DNA of 64,000 bases, from contig NZ_CP015243.1 of NCBI RefSeq assembly GCF_001648175.1, forward strand, positions 3,782,001 to 3,846,000. The letters are read 5' to 3'. Positions 37,835 through 48,568 of this stretch are shown here, piece after piece. The position numbers and the translations under genes were made by a program. Under the pieces are notes generated by a model. It saw only the letters and a program-made list of their open reading frames with translations. It was not told the origin of the DNA and did no database searches. Positions within the stretch are counted from its first letter, which is position 1; each line of letters opens with the position of its first letter. The stretch is from Halotalea alkalilenta (GTDB lineage Bacteria > Pseudomonadota > Gammaproteobacteria > Pseudomonadales > Halomonadaceae).

Positions 37835-38725
37835 TCAGGATCCGCGGCGGTCCAGATGGGCCTGGCGGGCGGCGACTTCGTACAGGCTCGACCAATCCTT
37901 GTCGCCATCGCCGTTGGCCAGCCCGTCGAGCATCCGCGCGTTGACCGCCGCGGCCAGCGGTAGCGGCACCCGGGCCTGGTCGGCAGCGCTCAGCGCCAGA
38001 CCGATGTCCTTGTGGCCGAGACGCAGCGAAAAGCCCGCTGGTTCGAACGCGCGCGCCTTGATCAGGGCGCCGTAGCCTTGGTAGGCGGGCGCGGCGAACA
38101 GCGTCTGGGTGACCACCTCGATGAACTCCGCGGCTTCGATGCCGTGGGCCTCGGCCAGGCTGGTCGCTTCGGCGAGTGATTCGATCGCGACGCCGAGCAT
38201 GAAGTTGGCCCCGATCTTGACCACGTTGGCCTGCTCAGGGACATCGCCGATCGGCCAGATCCTGACGCTCGCCGCCTTGAGCAGCGGCCAGACCGCCTCG
38301 ACCTGGACGGGCGGCCCCGCCACCAGCAGGTTCAGCTCCCCGCGCTCGGCCACCTCCGGGCGACCCAGCACGGGCGCGGCGACGTAGCCTTGGCCGAGCT
38401 TGGCATGCAGCTTGGCCAGGGTCGCTGCGAACGGCACCGAGACCGTCGCCATATTGACGTGGATGGCATCGCGGCGCATCGCCTCCAATGCGCCGCCTTC
38501 GAGCATCACCTCGCGCAGCGCGCGATCGTCGGCGAGCATACTGACCACCACATCAGCGCGCTTGACCGCCTCGGCCGGGCTCTTGGCGAGCTTGCCGCCG
38601 GCATCGACGAGGGCCTCGAGCGACGCCGGGGAGCGATTCCAGAGCGTAAGCTCGAAGCCCGCCTCGAGCAGTACCTTGGCAATCGCCCTCCCCATCCTGC
38701 CCAGTCCCAAGAATGCGATTTTCAT
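37835..38725 (-). CDS. NAD(P)-dependent beta-hydroxyacid dehydrogenase family protein
   Basis: A 296-residue protein starting MKIAFLGLGRMGRAIAKVLL, with the GxGxMG nucleotide motif, then substrate-side RGELNLLVAGPP and the catalytic lysine in NVVKIGANFM. The fold is that of 3-hydroxyisobutyrate dehydrogenase and glyoxylate/succinic semialdehyde reductases; the TLAKLHAK region replaces the usual DAPVSGG block, shifted to VAAPVLGRPEVAERG. The substrate is not predictable. It follows a LysR gene by three bases on the same strand. Confidence 0.85.
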   Translation of the reverse strand: MKIAFLGLGRMGRAIAKVLLEAGFELTLWNRSPASLEALVDAGGKLAKSPAEAVKRADVVVSMLADDRALREVMLEGGALEAMRRDAIHVNMATVSVPFAATLAKLHAKLGQGYVAAPVLGRPEVAERGELNLLVAGPPVQVEAVWPLLKAASVRIWPIGDVPEQANVVKIGANFMLGVAIESLAEATSLAEAHGIEAAEFIEVVTQTLFAAPAYQGYGALIKARAFEPAGFSLRLGHKDIGLALSAADQARVPLPLAAAVNARMLDGLANGDGDKDWSSLYEVAARQAHLDRRGS

Positions 38726-38728
38726 TGT

Positions 38729-39646
38729 TCACTCCTTTTCAGCTTTGCTAAGGGGGTATCGACGCTCGGCCCCATCGAACAGCGAAACCAACCATTCGAG
38801 CCCGGCGGCGACCCTTGGGTCGCGCTCGAGCCTCGGCGCATGCAGCAGCCACAGCGGCAGCGGCGCAGCCATCGCACCGCTGCACTCGACCAATTTGCCC
38901 TCGACGAGCGCCGGTTCGGCGCAGTCGCGCGGCAGCTGAACGACGCCGGTGCCAGCGATCGCCGCTTCAAGTGCGATATCGAAGCCCTCGACCCGCACTC
39001 CCGGAGAGGATGCCAAGCGCCGTATCTCACCGGCGATGATGAACGAAAGCGGCAACGGTGCCGCATCCCGGCTGTCGATCACAGCCACCGTCGGCAGCTC
39101 GGCGAGCCCTTCGATCCCACCGCCTGGCCCGGCGGCGATCACCCCGGGCGCGGCGCAGGTGACCATCTCAAGCTCGCCGAGCGCACGCTGCTCGAGCGTG
39201 CTGTCGCGAGCCACTCCGGCCCACAGTGCGCAGTCGATATCCGGCTCGAGCAGATCTTCCCAGCGCTCGCGGATCAGCAGTCTCAGTTCGATACCGGGCT
39301 GGGCGGCGATGAATCCGGGCAGCGCGGGCGCAAGCCGATGACGGGCCAGATGGCCCGGCGCCGCTATGCTCAGGCTGCCGCGAGCAAGACCCGGCTCGAA
39401 CTCCGCTTCGATCTGACCGTGAAGCGCAAGCAGCTCTCGGCAGCGCAGGTGGTAGCGACGCCCCTCCTCGGTGGGCTCGACCCATCGGGTAGTGCGCTCG
39501 AGCAGCTTGAGGCCGAGGCGTTCCTCCAGATGGCGCACGGTGCGCGTCACCGTCGAGCGCGGAATTCCAAGCTCGCGCGCAGCGGCGGAGAAACTGCGCC
39601 GCTCCACCACGCGCCCGAACACCTCCATCGACTTCAGACGGTCCAT
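38729..39646 (-). CDS. LysR-family regulator
   Basis: A 305-residue regulator: MDRLKSMEVFGRVVERRSF begins the winged helix-turn-helix, with recognition helix IPRSTVTRTVRHLE, and the effector domain covers about 88-295. GAGG precedes ATG 39646; the frame upstream is not family-like. Only three bases separate it from the dehydrogenase gene, so both are on one mRNA, unlike the usual divergent layout. It belongs to the CrgA/DsdC-like group by its N-terminus. Confidence 0.88.
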   Translation of the reverse strand: MDRLKSMEVFGRVVERRSFSAAARELGIPRSTVTRTVRHLEERLGLKLLERTTRWVEPTEEGRRYHLRCRELLALHGQIEAEFEPGLARGSLSIAAPGHLARHRLAPALPGFIAAQPGIELRLLIRERWEDLLEPDIDCALWAGVARDSTLEQRALGELEMVTCAAPGVIAAGPGGGIEGLAELPTVAVIDSRDAAPLPLSFIIAGEIRRLASSPGVRVEGFDIALEAAIAGTGVVQLPRDCAEPALVEGKLVECSGAMAAPLPLWLLHAPRLERDPRVAAGLEWLVSLFDGAERRYPLSKAEKE

Positions 39647-39848
39647 CCGTGCGCCTCGCTGCGGCCATGTTGGGAAACGGGCATCCCGCCCGTCCGGGTC
39701 GGCTTGGCGAGGATTCACGCCCAGTCGCCGCCTCGCCAGCTGAGCGTAGTGCGCCCCCGCTCTTCTGACCATATTGACGCTTGACCGCCCAGCCGGCCAG
39801 CGACGACACTGTCGAGACTTCGCCGCATCGAGGCGAAGCGTAACGCTT

Positions 39849-39980
39849 GACGGGGTGCCGGTGGATGCCGGCTGAGATCGCGCCAGGGCCACAGGCCCCA
39901 GCGCGGGTCCCGCCGAACCTGATCCGGGTGAAGCCTGAACGTGTGATCACGTCATGGCCTGTACCGGCGTAGGGATCAAG
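39849..39980 (+). ncRNA. TPP riboswitch (THI element) controlling tenA-thiC
   Basis: The conserved pieces are in order: GGGGTGCCGG, GGCTGAGATC (39871 on), CCGAACCTGATCCGGGTGAA (39913 on) and CCGGCGTAGGGATCA (39964 on). The P3 arm is extended. An extra stretch of about 30 bases, with the perfect dyad ACGTG-TGAT-CACGT, is inserted where L5 is normally short. It lies 75 bases before the tenA start. Confidence 0.93.
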
Positions 39981-40012
39981 CGGCGCCCCCGCCCCATCGC
40001 TCTTCGCGCCCC

Positions 40013-40052
40013 CACTCCCTTCGCTCCCGGATCCTCGACCGCCACGGGAGTG
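40013..40052 (+). promoter_or_regulatory. expression platform: anti-SD / SD pairing
   Basis: CACTCCC at 40013-40019 is the exact complement of GGGAGTG at 40046-40052, which contains the tenA ribosome binding site. This would let the TPP-bound form hide the site, i.e. translational control. The pairing is read from sequence; alternative folds were not computed. The 39647-39848 interval shows nothing further. Confidence 0.65.
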
Positions 40053-40055
40053 ATC

Positions 40056-40721
40056 GTGCCAAACCCTTTCGACCGCCTCATCGAGGCCTGCCATCACGAC
40101 TGGCGCGCCTACATCGAGCATGAGTTCGTCCGCCGACTCGGCGATGGCAGCCTGCCCGAAGCCAGCTTTCGCCACTATCTCGAACAGGACTATCTGTTCC
40201 TCGGCCACTTCGCCCGCGCTTGGGCGCTGGCGCTGTACAAAAGCCGCGATTTCGACGAGCTGCGCGGCGCCTTCGATCGACTGAAGACGATCGTCGACCT
40301 GGAACTCGGCCTGCACCTCGACTACTGCGCTCAATGGGGCATCGACGTCGCCACCCTCGATGCGCTCCCCGAAACCCGCGCCACCCTCGCCTATACCCGC
40401 TACGTGCTCGACGCCGGCGCTCGGGGCGATCTCCTCGAACTGCGCGTGGCGCTAGCGCCCTGCCTGGTCGGCTATGCGCGGATCGGCAAGTGGCTGGCGT
40501 CACGCGCCGAGACCCGCCTGGAGGGCAACCCGTACGCGGCCTGGATCGAGATGTACACCGACGACGCCTACCTCAGCGCGGCGAGCGAGGAGGAAGCCTG
40601 GCTCGACCAGGCGCTGGCCGAACAACCAGCCAAGCGAATCGCCGAGCTCGAGGTCGTGTTCCGGGACGCGACCCGGCTCGAGATCGACTTCTGGCAAATG
40701 GGACTCGAGCGCCACGCTTGA
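40056..40721 (+). CDS. tenA: TenA-family aminopyrimidine aminohydrolase
   Basis: A 221-residue all-helical TenA/PqqC-family protein. YLEQDYLFLGHFARAWAL carries the conserved Asp, VALAPCLVGYARIGKWLA the catalytic Cys, and LEIDFWQMGLE the conserved Glu near the C-terminus. It hydrolyses 4-amino-5-aminomethyl-2-methylpyrimidine, salvaging degraded thiamine. Start is GTG 40056, five bases after GGAG. It is the first gene after the TPP riboswitch, followed by thiC 34 bases on. Confidence 0.93.
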   Translation: MPNPFDRLIEACHHDWRAYIEHEFVRRLGDGSLPEASFRHYLEQDYLFLGHFARAWALALYKSRDFDELRGAFDRLKTIVDLELGLHLDYCAQWGIDVATLDALPETRATLAYTRYVLDAGARGDLLELRVALAPCLVGYARIGKWLASRAETRLEGNPYAAWIEMYTDDAYLSAASEEEAWLDQALAEQPAKRIAELEVVFRDATRLEIDFWQMGLERHA

Positions 40722-40752
40722 GTCCACGACCACGCAGACCCCAGGGAGATGA

Positions 40753-42678
<1,926 letters not shown>

Positions 42679-42731
42679 TTCCACCCGTGCCGTCGCAGTG
42701 CGCTCCCGGGGGCGAAGGGGGCGCCTGCAGT

Positions 42732-42797
42732 GACTATCGAAAGGGACTATCGAAAGGGGATATCAAAAGAAACTATCACAGAGACTATCGACAAGGC
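42732..42797. repeat. short degenerate tandem repeat after thiC
   Basis: Five imperfect copies of an 11-14 base unit, roughly GACTATCGAAAGG, run head to tail in the 141-base gap between convergent thiC and a small membrane gene. Copies 1, 2 and 5 are nearest each other. Confidence 0.7.
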
Positions 42798-42819
42798 AGA
42801 GCGGCGGGAGGCTGAGTGA

Positions 42820-43050
42820 TCAGCGCTGCTGCTCGGCGTCGAGCCGCCGATTGCGCCGCCAGCCCTGGAACAGGCTGAACGCCATGCAGCCGGCGAAGAC
42901 CAGCAGCAGACGGACGAAAGAGAAGGAGTAGCTGAGCCACCAGGCGACCAGTCCTTCGAGCATGAAACACCACAGCGCCATGAACACCGCGGCGGCGATG
43001 AACTCTTTGATGCCATAGCGGCGTACCGGCAGCTCGGGTTTTTCACTCAT
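42820..43050 (-). CDS. small two-helix membrane protein, 76 aa
   Basis: No known family. The protein has a charged N-terminus (EKPELPVRRYGIKE), helix 1 at about 16-38, helix 2 at about 42-62, and a basic end RRNRRLDAEQQR. Both ends would be cytoplasmic. It is third in a run of small membrane-protein genes on the minus strand (35, 36 and 76 residues). GAGAGG precedes the start. Confidence 0.72.
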   Translation of the reverse strand: MSEKPELPVRRYGIKEFIAAAVFMALWCFMLEGLVAWWLSYSFSFVRLLLVFAGCMAFSLFQGWRRNRRLDAEQQR

Positions 43051-43138
43051 CGGGCTCAGAGCCTCTCTCGACCAGGCGGGGCGCCCATTCTAGGTGCTGA
43101 GCACGAAGGCGTCGAGCGGGGCGGAAAGCGCCGCACGA

Positions 43139-43249
43139 CTAGCGTCGATCATGGGGCGGATCATCCCTGCTGCCGCGAACGAAAGCGAAGATCGCCCAGA
43201 TCGTTCCCAGCCAGGCGAGCGCAGCTACCGACAGACAAACCATCGTCAT
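43139..43249 (-). CDS. putative 36-aa single-pass membrane protein
   Basis: The peptide is MTMVCLSVAALAWLG followed by TIWAIFAFVRGSRDDPPHDR and a final Arg: one helix of about 20 residues then a charged cytoplasmic tail. GAGAA lies about nine bases before the ATG. A large hairpin at 43261-43298 lies immediately upstream. The clean hydrophobic-then-charged design and GC-rich codons make it plausible; there is no family. Confidence 0.5.
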   Translation of the reverse strand: MTMVCLSVAALAWLGTIWAIFAFVRGSRDDPPHDRR

Positions 43250-43260
43250 GATTGCGTTCT

Positions 43261-43298
43261 CGCATAGCGCTCGGCGGCCATTCGCCGGGCGCTATGCG
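43261..43298 (-). promoter_or_regulatory. two-tier hairpin upstream of the 36-aa gene
   Basis: CGCATAGCGC at 43261-43270 pairs with GCGCTATGCG at 43289-43298, and inside it CGGCG pairs with CGCCG. On the minus strand it ends about 12 bases before the small gene's ATG, next to its ribosome site, so it could terminate the upstream message or gate translation. Confidence 0.6.
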
Positions 43299-43409
43299 GC
43301 CCGCGCCTAGGCGCCTGCGTTGAGTGGACCAGCCGACAGGGCTCGGAATCCCGGCGTCGTGCGAGCAAGGGCTCAGTGGGGGAGCTGGTGGATCATCCAC
43401 CTTGCGCCC

Positions 43410-43517
43410 TCAGCCGTCGTCGGCATCTCCACGGCTACGCATCGAGCAATGGGTGAAGATACAGACGAACACGACCATGAGAGTCCAGCCGACCAGTAAG
43501 ACTGTCGTACAGGCCAT
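43410..43517 (-). CDS. putative 35-aa single-pass membrane protein
   Basis: The peptide MACTTVLLVGWTLMVVFVCI continues FTHCSMRSRGDADDG: one helix, then a basic and acidic tail, resembling the 36-aa neighbour in design. GGGGAG stands about nine bases before ATG 43517. Upstream, minus-strand frames of 32 and 51 codons are chained to it by GTGA and TGATG overlaps, but their codon use looks noncoding. The rest of 43518-43863 holds only those frames and a 6-bp dyad at 43800-43814. Confidence 0.45.
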   Translation of the reverse strand: MACTTVLLVGWTLMVVFVCIFTHCSMRSRGDADDG

Positions 43518-43863
43518 CACGCCATACTCCCCAGCACTCGAACGGATGCAGCCGGAAATGAGCAACGCTGTGTCGCGTCAACGAGCGTCGGTTCAGGAGC
43601 AGGGAATCGCGCATGGCCACCGACCCAGCTCCTATCGGCCGACCAGCCGAGTGACTTTAGGGCTGTTTTCACCGATCGTTCTCCCCGTCGACGATCCGCG
43701 AGGGGTGGCCGCTGGCTCGCGTGCCGGGCACCCGTGAACGGATGGGACAGGATGCGCTAGCCCCCATCGGCAACCTCCTCTTTCTTGTACGGTTGTATTC
43801 AGGCCGATGGCCTGGTTCAAAAGCGCGCGAACCCTTTGACTCGAAAGCGCCTCGAGCCATGCA

Positions 43864-45249
43864 CTAACCAGCGGATGCGAACAGCGCGCTGACCTTGTCG
43901 ATATCGCCCTGCTCGAGCACGCCCGCCTGCCAGCGCAGCGACAGCCAGGCGAGCAGCTGGTCGTAGCGCGCGCGCTGGAAGTCGCGCATCGACTCGAAAC
44001 GCTGGCGTTCGGCGTCCAGCGCATCGAGGTTGGTACGCTCGCCGCCAAGGATGCTGCGCCGGGTGGCCTCGAGCCGCTGGCTCGCGGCGCTCACCGCTTG
44101 GGCATAGGCATCGCTTCTTCGTTGGCTGCTGAGCAGGGTGCGGTACTGCCGCTCGAGATCGTTGAGCAATTCGCGCGTCGTACCATCGAGCCGATGGATG
44201 GCTTCCTCCAGCTCCGCCTGGGCCTGGTCACTGGCAGCGGAGACCCGACCGCCGGCATAGATCGGCAGGTTGACCTCGACCCCGAGGCTGTCGGTGTCGT
44301 AGCGCTGGCCGACCTGGTTCTCGGCGCTCGAATCGTTGAGCTGGCGCCGCGCATAGACTCGCATGCTCGGCAAGTGGCCGGCGCGCGCGGCCTTGACCTG
44401 CTGCCTGGACGCCTCGAGCAGGCGGCGGCCGGCGGCGAGCTCTGGGTTGCGCTTGAGCGCGAGCTGCTGCCACTGATCGAGCGGGCGCTCGGCATCGAGC
44501 GCAAGCGATGCGGATTGATTCAACCTGGCAAGCGGTGCGTCGAGCAGCACCGCACCGGTCAGCACGCGCAGTGCGTTGCGGGCATCGAGCAGTGCGTCGT
44601 GGGCCTGGATCTCCTCGGCCTCGACCACTCGCAGCCGGGCCTCGATCTCGAGTTGGTCGGTGCGGGTGCCCTCCCCACCGGCGACGAAGGCCGCCGCCCG
44701 GAGCGTATCCTCCTCCAGCGAGCGGCGCTGGGTCTCGGCGAGCGCCAATTGGTCCTCGGCGTAGAGCACCGCGGTATAGGCTTCGAGCACCCTCACCGCC
44801 AGGGCCTGCCGCGCCCGTTCCAGGGTCAGCCCGGCGGCTTGCGCCCTGGCCTGGCCTTCACGGTACTGGGCATAGGCCGCCGCATCGAACAGCGGCTGGG
44901 TCAGAGTGAAAGCGGAGGAATAGCTCGAGTAGTCGAGATCGCTGGTGATCTCTCCCGCCGCGGTGTCCTGGCGAACCTCCGACCAGTTCCTTGCCCGCGA
45001 GTAGCGATAGCTCAGGTTGGGCAAGAGCCCGGCGCGTCCAAGCGCGCGCTCCTCGACATCGGCACGGCTTCGCTCGCGGGCGGCAAGCCAGGTGGGGTCC
45101 ATCACCAGCGCCATCCGGTAGGCCATGGCGAAATCGACACTCTCAGGCTCCACCGCCATGGCGTTGGGCACCCGCTGGAGCAGGGCGAAGGCGATCAGCG
45201 CGAGCAGCAGCGGCAGTGGGCCGAACCATCCCGAACGACAGCCGTTCAT
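43864..45249 (-). CDS. hasF: TolC-like outer membrane protein of HasA secretion (HasF role)
   Basis: A 461-residue outer membrane efflux protein for type I secretion. A hydrophobic signal segment (about 8-32, ending AMA) precedes ESVDFAMAYRMALVMDPTW; the two OEP repeats follow, the second with LPIYAGGRVSAASDQA. It would be the exit duct for HasD-HasE. ATG 45249 overlaps the hasE stop (ATGA); a start 12 bases earlier is possible. It is distinct from tolC at 16455, so this system carries its own channel. Confidence 0.88.
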   Translation of the reverse strand: MNGCRSGWFGPLPLLLALIAFALLQRVPNAMAVEPESVDFAMAYRMALVMDPTWLAARERSRADVEERALGRAGLLPNLSYRYSRARNWSEVRQDTAAGEITSDLDYSSYSSAFTLTQPLFDAAAYAQYREGQARAQAAGLTLERARQALAVRVLEAYTAVLYAEDQLALAETQRRSLEEDTLRAAAFVAGGEGTRTDQLEIEARLRVVEAEEIQAHDALLDARNALRVLTGAVLLDAPLARLNQSASLALDAERPLDQWQQLALKRNPELAAGRRLLEASRQQVKAARAGHLPSMRVYARRQLNDSSAENQVGQRYDTDSLGVEVNLPIYAGGRVSAASDQAQAELEEAIHRLDGTTRELLNDLERQYRTLLSSQRRSDAYAQAVSAASQRLEATRRSILGGERTNLDALDAERQRFESMRDFQRARYDQLLAWLSLRWQAGVLEQGDIDKVSALFASAG

Positions 45250-46601
45250 GCATCGCCCCAAGCGGTGCGGGCGCGATCGAGCAGCGGCTTGAACAGGTAG
45301 TTGAGCAACGAGCGCTCGCCGGTGCGGACGAACACTTCGACCGGCATACCCGCGCGCAGCATCCGCCCATCTAGCCGCGCCAGCTGTTCGGGTCCTACCT
45401 CGACCCGGACGCGATAGAACGGCATGCCACTGCGCTCATCCTCGAGGCGATCAGCAGAGACCAGCGTCACCTCGCCCTCGAGACGCGGAGTGCTGCTGCG
45501 ATCGAAGGCGGTGAAGGCAAGCTCCACCGGCAGGCCCGCCACCACCTTGTCGATGCTCTCGACCGCGAGCTGGCCTTCGACGGTGAGCGGCCGCTCCAGC
45601 GGTACGATCTCCATCAGCCGGGCGCCGGGCTGCACCACGCCGCCAACGGTATGCAGCGAAAGCCCCACCACGGTGCCGTCGACCGGCGCGCGGACCACCT
45701 GGTGCGCCAGCTCGAATTCGGCCGCAGCGCGGCGCTGGACCAGCTGGTCGAGCTGGCCACGGACATCGGCAAGATCACCACGCACTTCCTGCTGGAAGAC
45801 GTCACGACGACTGCGCGCGCGCAGCTCGAGCTCATTGATCTGTTCACGGGTCTGGCCCAGGGCACCAAGGTCGCTTGCGATCTCACCATCGAGCTGACTG
45901 CGCTGGCGATCGAGCTCGAGCAGCCGGTTGCGCGGCACGTAGCCCTCATCGGCCAGACCGCTGAGATTGCGCCACTGCTGCTCGAGCACCGCGCGCTGGG
46001 AGCGCCGGGCGGTCAGCGACGACTCGATCCCGGCCAGCGCCGCGCGCTGGCCGGCGAGCGAGGCCTGGATCCCGGCCAGTTCGCCCTCGAGCGCGGCACG
46101 GCGGCTGTCGAACAAAGCGCGCTGGAGCTCGAAGGCGCTGTCACCCTCGATGGAGAGACCCAGTGGCGCGACCACGCCATCCAGCCCATCACGCTCGGCG
46201 ATGAGCCGCGCCTCACGCGCTCTCAGCACCTCGAGCTGGCCATCGATGTCGCCGAGTGCGCTGACCGCCCGGGTGGGGTCGAAGTGCACCAGCGGCTGGC
46301 CCGCGCTCACCCGGTCGCCTTCACCGACCGAAAGCGTCTCGACCACGCCGCCGCCGAGGCTTTCGACCGCCTGCCGCTCGCCGGCCACCATCACGGTGCC
46401 AGGCATGTTGATGCCGTTATCGAGCGGTGCCAGCGCCGCCCAGGCGAGGAAGCCGCCGAATCCCGCCAGCAGCAGCCACCAGCCCAGCCGCGCAGGATGC
46501 CGCTGCTCCAGCCGTGCCGGCTCGCCCGCCAGCGCCTGCCAATCCGGTAGCGCTTTTGCCTCGCTGCCGCGTTCGATATCGCTCGGGTGCTCGACTTTCA
46601 T
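45246..46601 (-). CDS. hasE: HlyD-family membrane fusion protein (HasE role)
   Basis: A 451-residue periplasmic adaptor: cytoplasmic N-terminus, one helix at about 39-60 ([20 protein letters not shown]), a lipoyl/barrel-sandwich half, long coiled-coil hairpin (about 150-290), second lipoyl half with [20 protein letters not shown], and a C-terminal beta-barrel. It follows HasE/PrtE-type adaptors. Start and stop overlap both neighbours by four bases. Confidence 0.9.
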   Translation of the reverse strand: MKVEHPSDIERGSEAKALPDWQALAGEPARLEQRHPARLGWWLLLAGFGGFLAWAALAPLDNGINMPGTVMVAGERQAVESLGGGVVETLSVGEGDRVSAGQPLVHFDPTRAVSALGDIDGQLEVLRAREARLIAERDGLDGVVAPLGLSIEGDSAFELQRALFDSRRAALEGELAGIQASLAGQRAALAGIESSLTARRSQRAVLEQQWRNLSGLADEGYVPRNRLLELDRQRSQLDGEIASDLGALGQTREQINELELRARSRRDVFQQEVRGDLADVRGQLDQLVQRRAAAEFELAHQVVRAPVDGTVVGLSLHTVGGVVQPGARLMEIVPLERPLTVEGQLAVESIDKVVAGLPVELAFTAFDRSSTPRLEGEVTLVSADRLEDERSGMPFYRVRVEVGPEQLARLDGRMLRAGMPVEVFVRTGERSLLNYLFKPLLDRARTAWGDA

Positions 46602-48418
46602 TCCTGGGCTCCCGGCGTACGTCCACCGAGGGTGACACTCGCCATCTGATAGCTCCCTGCCGCCGACCCCATCGGCGTGACCTTCGGCTGGCTCCCCGCG
46701 CCGTTGCCGCGCAGCCGCGCCAGCACCTCCTGGGTCGCTCCGCTCAGCTGCAGCTGGCCAGCCTTGAGCACCAGAAGCCGCGTGGTCGCGGCCAGCACCT
46801 TGGGCCGGTGGGTGATCACCACCACGCTGACGCCCTGCTCGCGCAGCCGCGCGAGCGCTTCGAGCAAAGCGGTTTCTCCAGCCTCATCGAGGCTGGCATT
46901 GGGCTCGTCGAGCACCACCAGCCGCGGCGGCCCGTAGAGCGCTCGCGCCAGTGCGATACGCTGGCGCTGGCCGCCGGAGAGGCCGAGGCCACCGACACCG
47001 AGCGGGGTGTCGTAGCCTTGGGGCAAGGAGAGGACCAGCTCGTGGGCACCCGCCAGCCGAGCCGCCGCCACCACCCGCGCAGCGTCCGCATCGGGCTCAT
47101 CGCTCGGTTCGGCGAAGCGCGAGATATTCTCCGCCACCGTGCCAGCGAACAGCTCGACATCCTGCGGCAGGTAGCCGATGTACCCGCCCAGTCGCTCACG
47201 CTCCCACTGCTGGATATCGCCGCCGTCGAGGCGCACCTTGCCGATCCGGGCCCGCCAGACCCCGACCATCAGCCGGGCGAGGGTCGACTTGCCGGAACCG
47301 GAGGGCCCGATCACTCCGAGCACCTCTCCCGCTGGCAGCTCGAAGCTCAGATTGACCACCGACGGGAGCTGAGCCACCGGCGGCACCGCGGTGACCCCTT
47401 CGAAGCGCAATACGCCGCTGGGGGGCGGCAGCGGCAGACCCTGAGCGCGCAGCGGATGTTCATCGAGCAGCGTCTTGAGCCGCTGGTAGGCGAGCCGTGT
47501 GCCGCTCCACTGCCGCCAGGCGGTGATCACCATATCGATCGGACTCAGCACCCGGCCCATCAGGATCGAGCCGGCGATCATCATTCCCGGGCTGATTCGC
47601 CCCTCGATCGCAAGCCAGGCGCCAAGCCCCAGCACCAGCGACTGCAGCGCGATACGCAGGCTCTTGGAGATCGCGCTGATCAAGGCGGTGCGTTCGCTGG
47701 CCAGCGCCTGGCGCCAGACATAGCCGCGATGCATCACCCGCCAGCGCCGCAGCAGCCGCCCGAGCATGCCCATCGACTCGATCGCATCCACGTTGCGCAG
47801 CTGCCCCTCGACGCTGGCGTTGGCCCGCACCGAAAGCGTTCCCGCCTCTGCCAGCGGCCGGCGCGACAGCCACTCGTTGAGCCAGGCCAACGCGATCAAC
47901 AGCGCCGCACCGACGGTGGCAAGCACGCCGAGCCAGGGGTGGAACAGGTACATCACCAGCAGGTAGAGCGGAAACCAGGGCGCATCGAAAAAGGCGAACA
48001 CCGCATTGCCGGTGAGGAACTGGCGCAGTGCGTTGAGATCGTTGATCGCCTGGCCGGCGCTGGCCTGGCCACCGGCCAGGCCGCGCTCGAACGCGGCCTG
48101 ATGGACCCGCGCGCCGAGCAGTGCATCGAAGCGCGAGCCGATCTGGATCACCGTCAGGCTCCTGACGTACTCCATCGCCCCCATCAGCGCGAGCAGGCCG
48201 ATCGCGATCAACGTCAGCATCAACAGGGTGAATTCGTTGCCGGAGGCGAGCACCCGATCGTAGACCTGGAGCATGTAGAGCGCCGGCACCAGCATCAGCA
48301 GATTGATCACTGCGCTGAACGCGCCGATGCTGCGCAATCCACCGCGGTGGCAGGTCAGCGCAGCGCGAATCTCATCCTTGGGCGGGGCGGCGCCGGAGAC
48401 ATGGCTTGGAGGGTTCAT
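46598..48418 (-). CDS. hasD: type I secretion ABC transporter (HasD role)
   Basis: A 606-residue permease-ATPase of the HasD/PrtD class. The membrane domain covers about 20-310 with six helices ([20 protein letters not shown] is the first). The ATPase domain has Walker [10 protein letters not shown], signature [15 protein letters not shown] and Walker [14 protein letters not shown]. It energises export of HasA through its uncleaved C-terminal signal. The start at 48418 (MNPPSHVSG) is chosen because 36 codons of open frame upstream overlap the Fur-like operator. It is first in hasDEF. Confidence 0.92.
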   Translation of the reverse strand: MNPPSHVSGAAPPKDEIRAALTCHRGGLRSIGAFSAVINLLMLVPALYMLQVYDRVLASGNEFTLLMLTLIAIGLLALMGAMEYVRSLTVIQIGSRFDALLGARVHQAAFERGLAGGQASAGQAINDLNALRQFLTGNAVFAFFDAPWFPLYLLVMYLFHPWLGVLATVGAALLIALAWLNEWLSRRPLAEAGTLSVRANASVEGQLRNVDAIESMGMLGRLLRRWRVMHRGYVWRQALASERTALISAISKSLRIALQSLVLGLGAWLAIEGRISPGMMIAGSILMGRVLSPIDMVITAWRQWSGTRLAYQRLKTLLDEHPLRAQGLPLPPPSGVLRFEGVTAVPPVAQLPSVVNLSFELPAGEVLGVIGPSGSGKSTLARLMVGVWRARIGKVRLDGGDIQQWERERLGGYIGYLPQDVELFAGTVAENISRFAEPSDEPDADAARVVAAARLAGAHELVLSLPQGYDTPLGVGGLGLSGGQRQRIALARALYGPPRLVVLDEPNASLDEAGETALLEALARLREQGVSVVVITHRPKVLAATTRLLVLKAGQLQLSGATQEVLARLRGNGAGSQPKVTPMGSAAGSYQMASVTLGGRTPGAQE

Positions 48419-48505
48419 CGATGTGCTCGCTGGTCGACTTGCAGACGAAATCTGGCGCGAAACGCGCGATTGGCGCGGACGATCATCCGCGCCGATACGA
48501 CAAAA

Positions 48506-48530
48506 TACAATGAGACTTCTTCTCATTGTA
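48506..48530 (-). promoter_or_regulatory. Fur-box-like palindrome upstream of hasD
   Basis: A perfect 10-bp inverted repeat, TACAATGAGA and TCTCATTGTA around CTTCT. The AATGAGA-N5-TCTCATT spacing equals that of classic Fur boxes, with a diverged core. It lies 88 bases before the hasD start. Confidence 0.7.
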
Positions 48531-48531
48531 A

Positions 48532-48559
48532 GGTCGCACGGCGAACCTCCCGTGCGACC
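48532..48559 (-). terminator. 9-bp hairpin between hasA and hasD
   Basis: GGTCGCACG (48532-48540) and CGTGCGACC (48551-48559) form a perfect stem with a 10-base loop. Located between hasA and the hasD operator, it could end most hasA transcripts. Confidence 0.6.
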
Positions 48560-48568
48560 CTTGCCCTA

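Noticed and set aside
43324..43737. Plus-strand frame of 137 codons in the gap below hasF
   Set aside because: Low-complexity composition, poor codon use, and antisense to better small membrane-protein frames; no ribosome site.
43669..43772. A 32-aa peptide with a strong SD
   Set aside because: Not listed as a gene because its composition is unlike a folded or membrane peptide and its codons look noncoding; kept only as a finding.
43800..43814. CAGGCC-GAT-GGCCTG dyad as hasF terminator
   Set aside because: Stem of only six pairs, a three-base loop and no T run; too weak to call.
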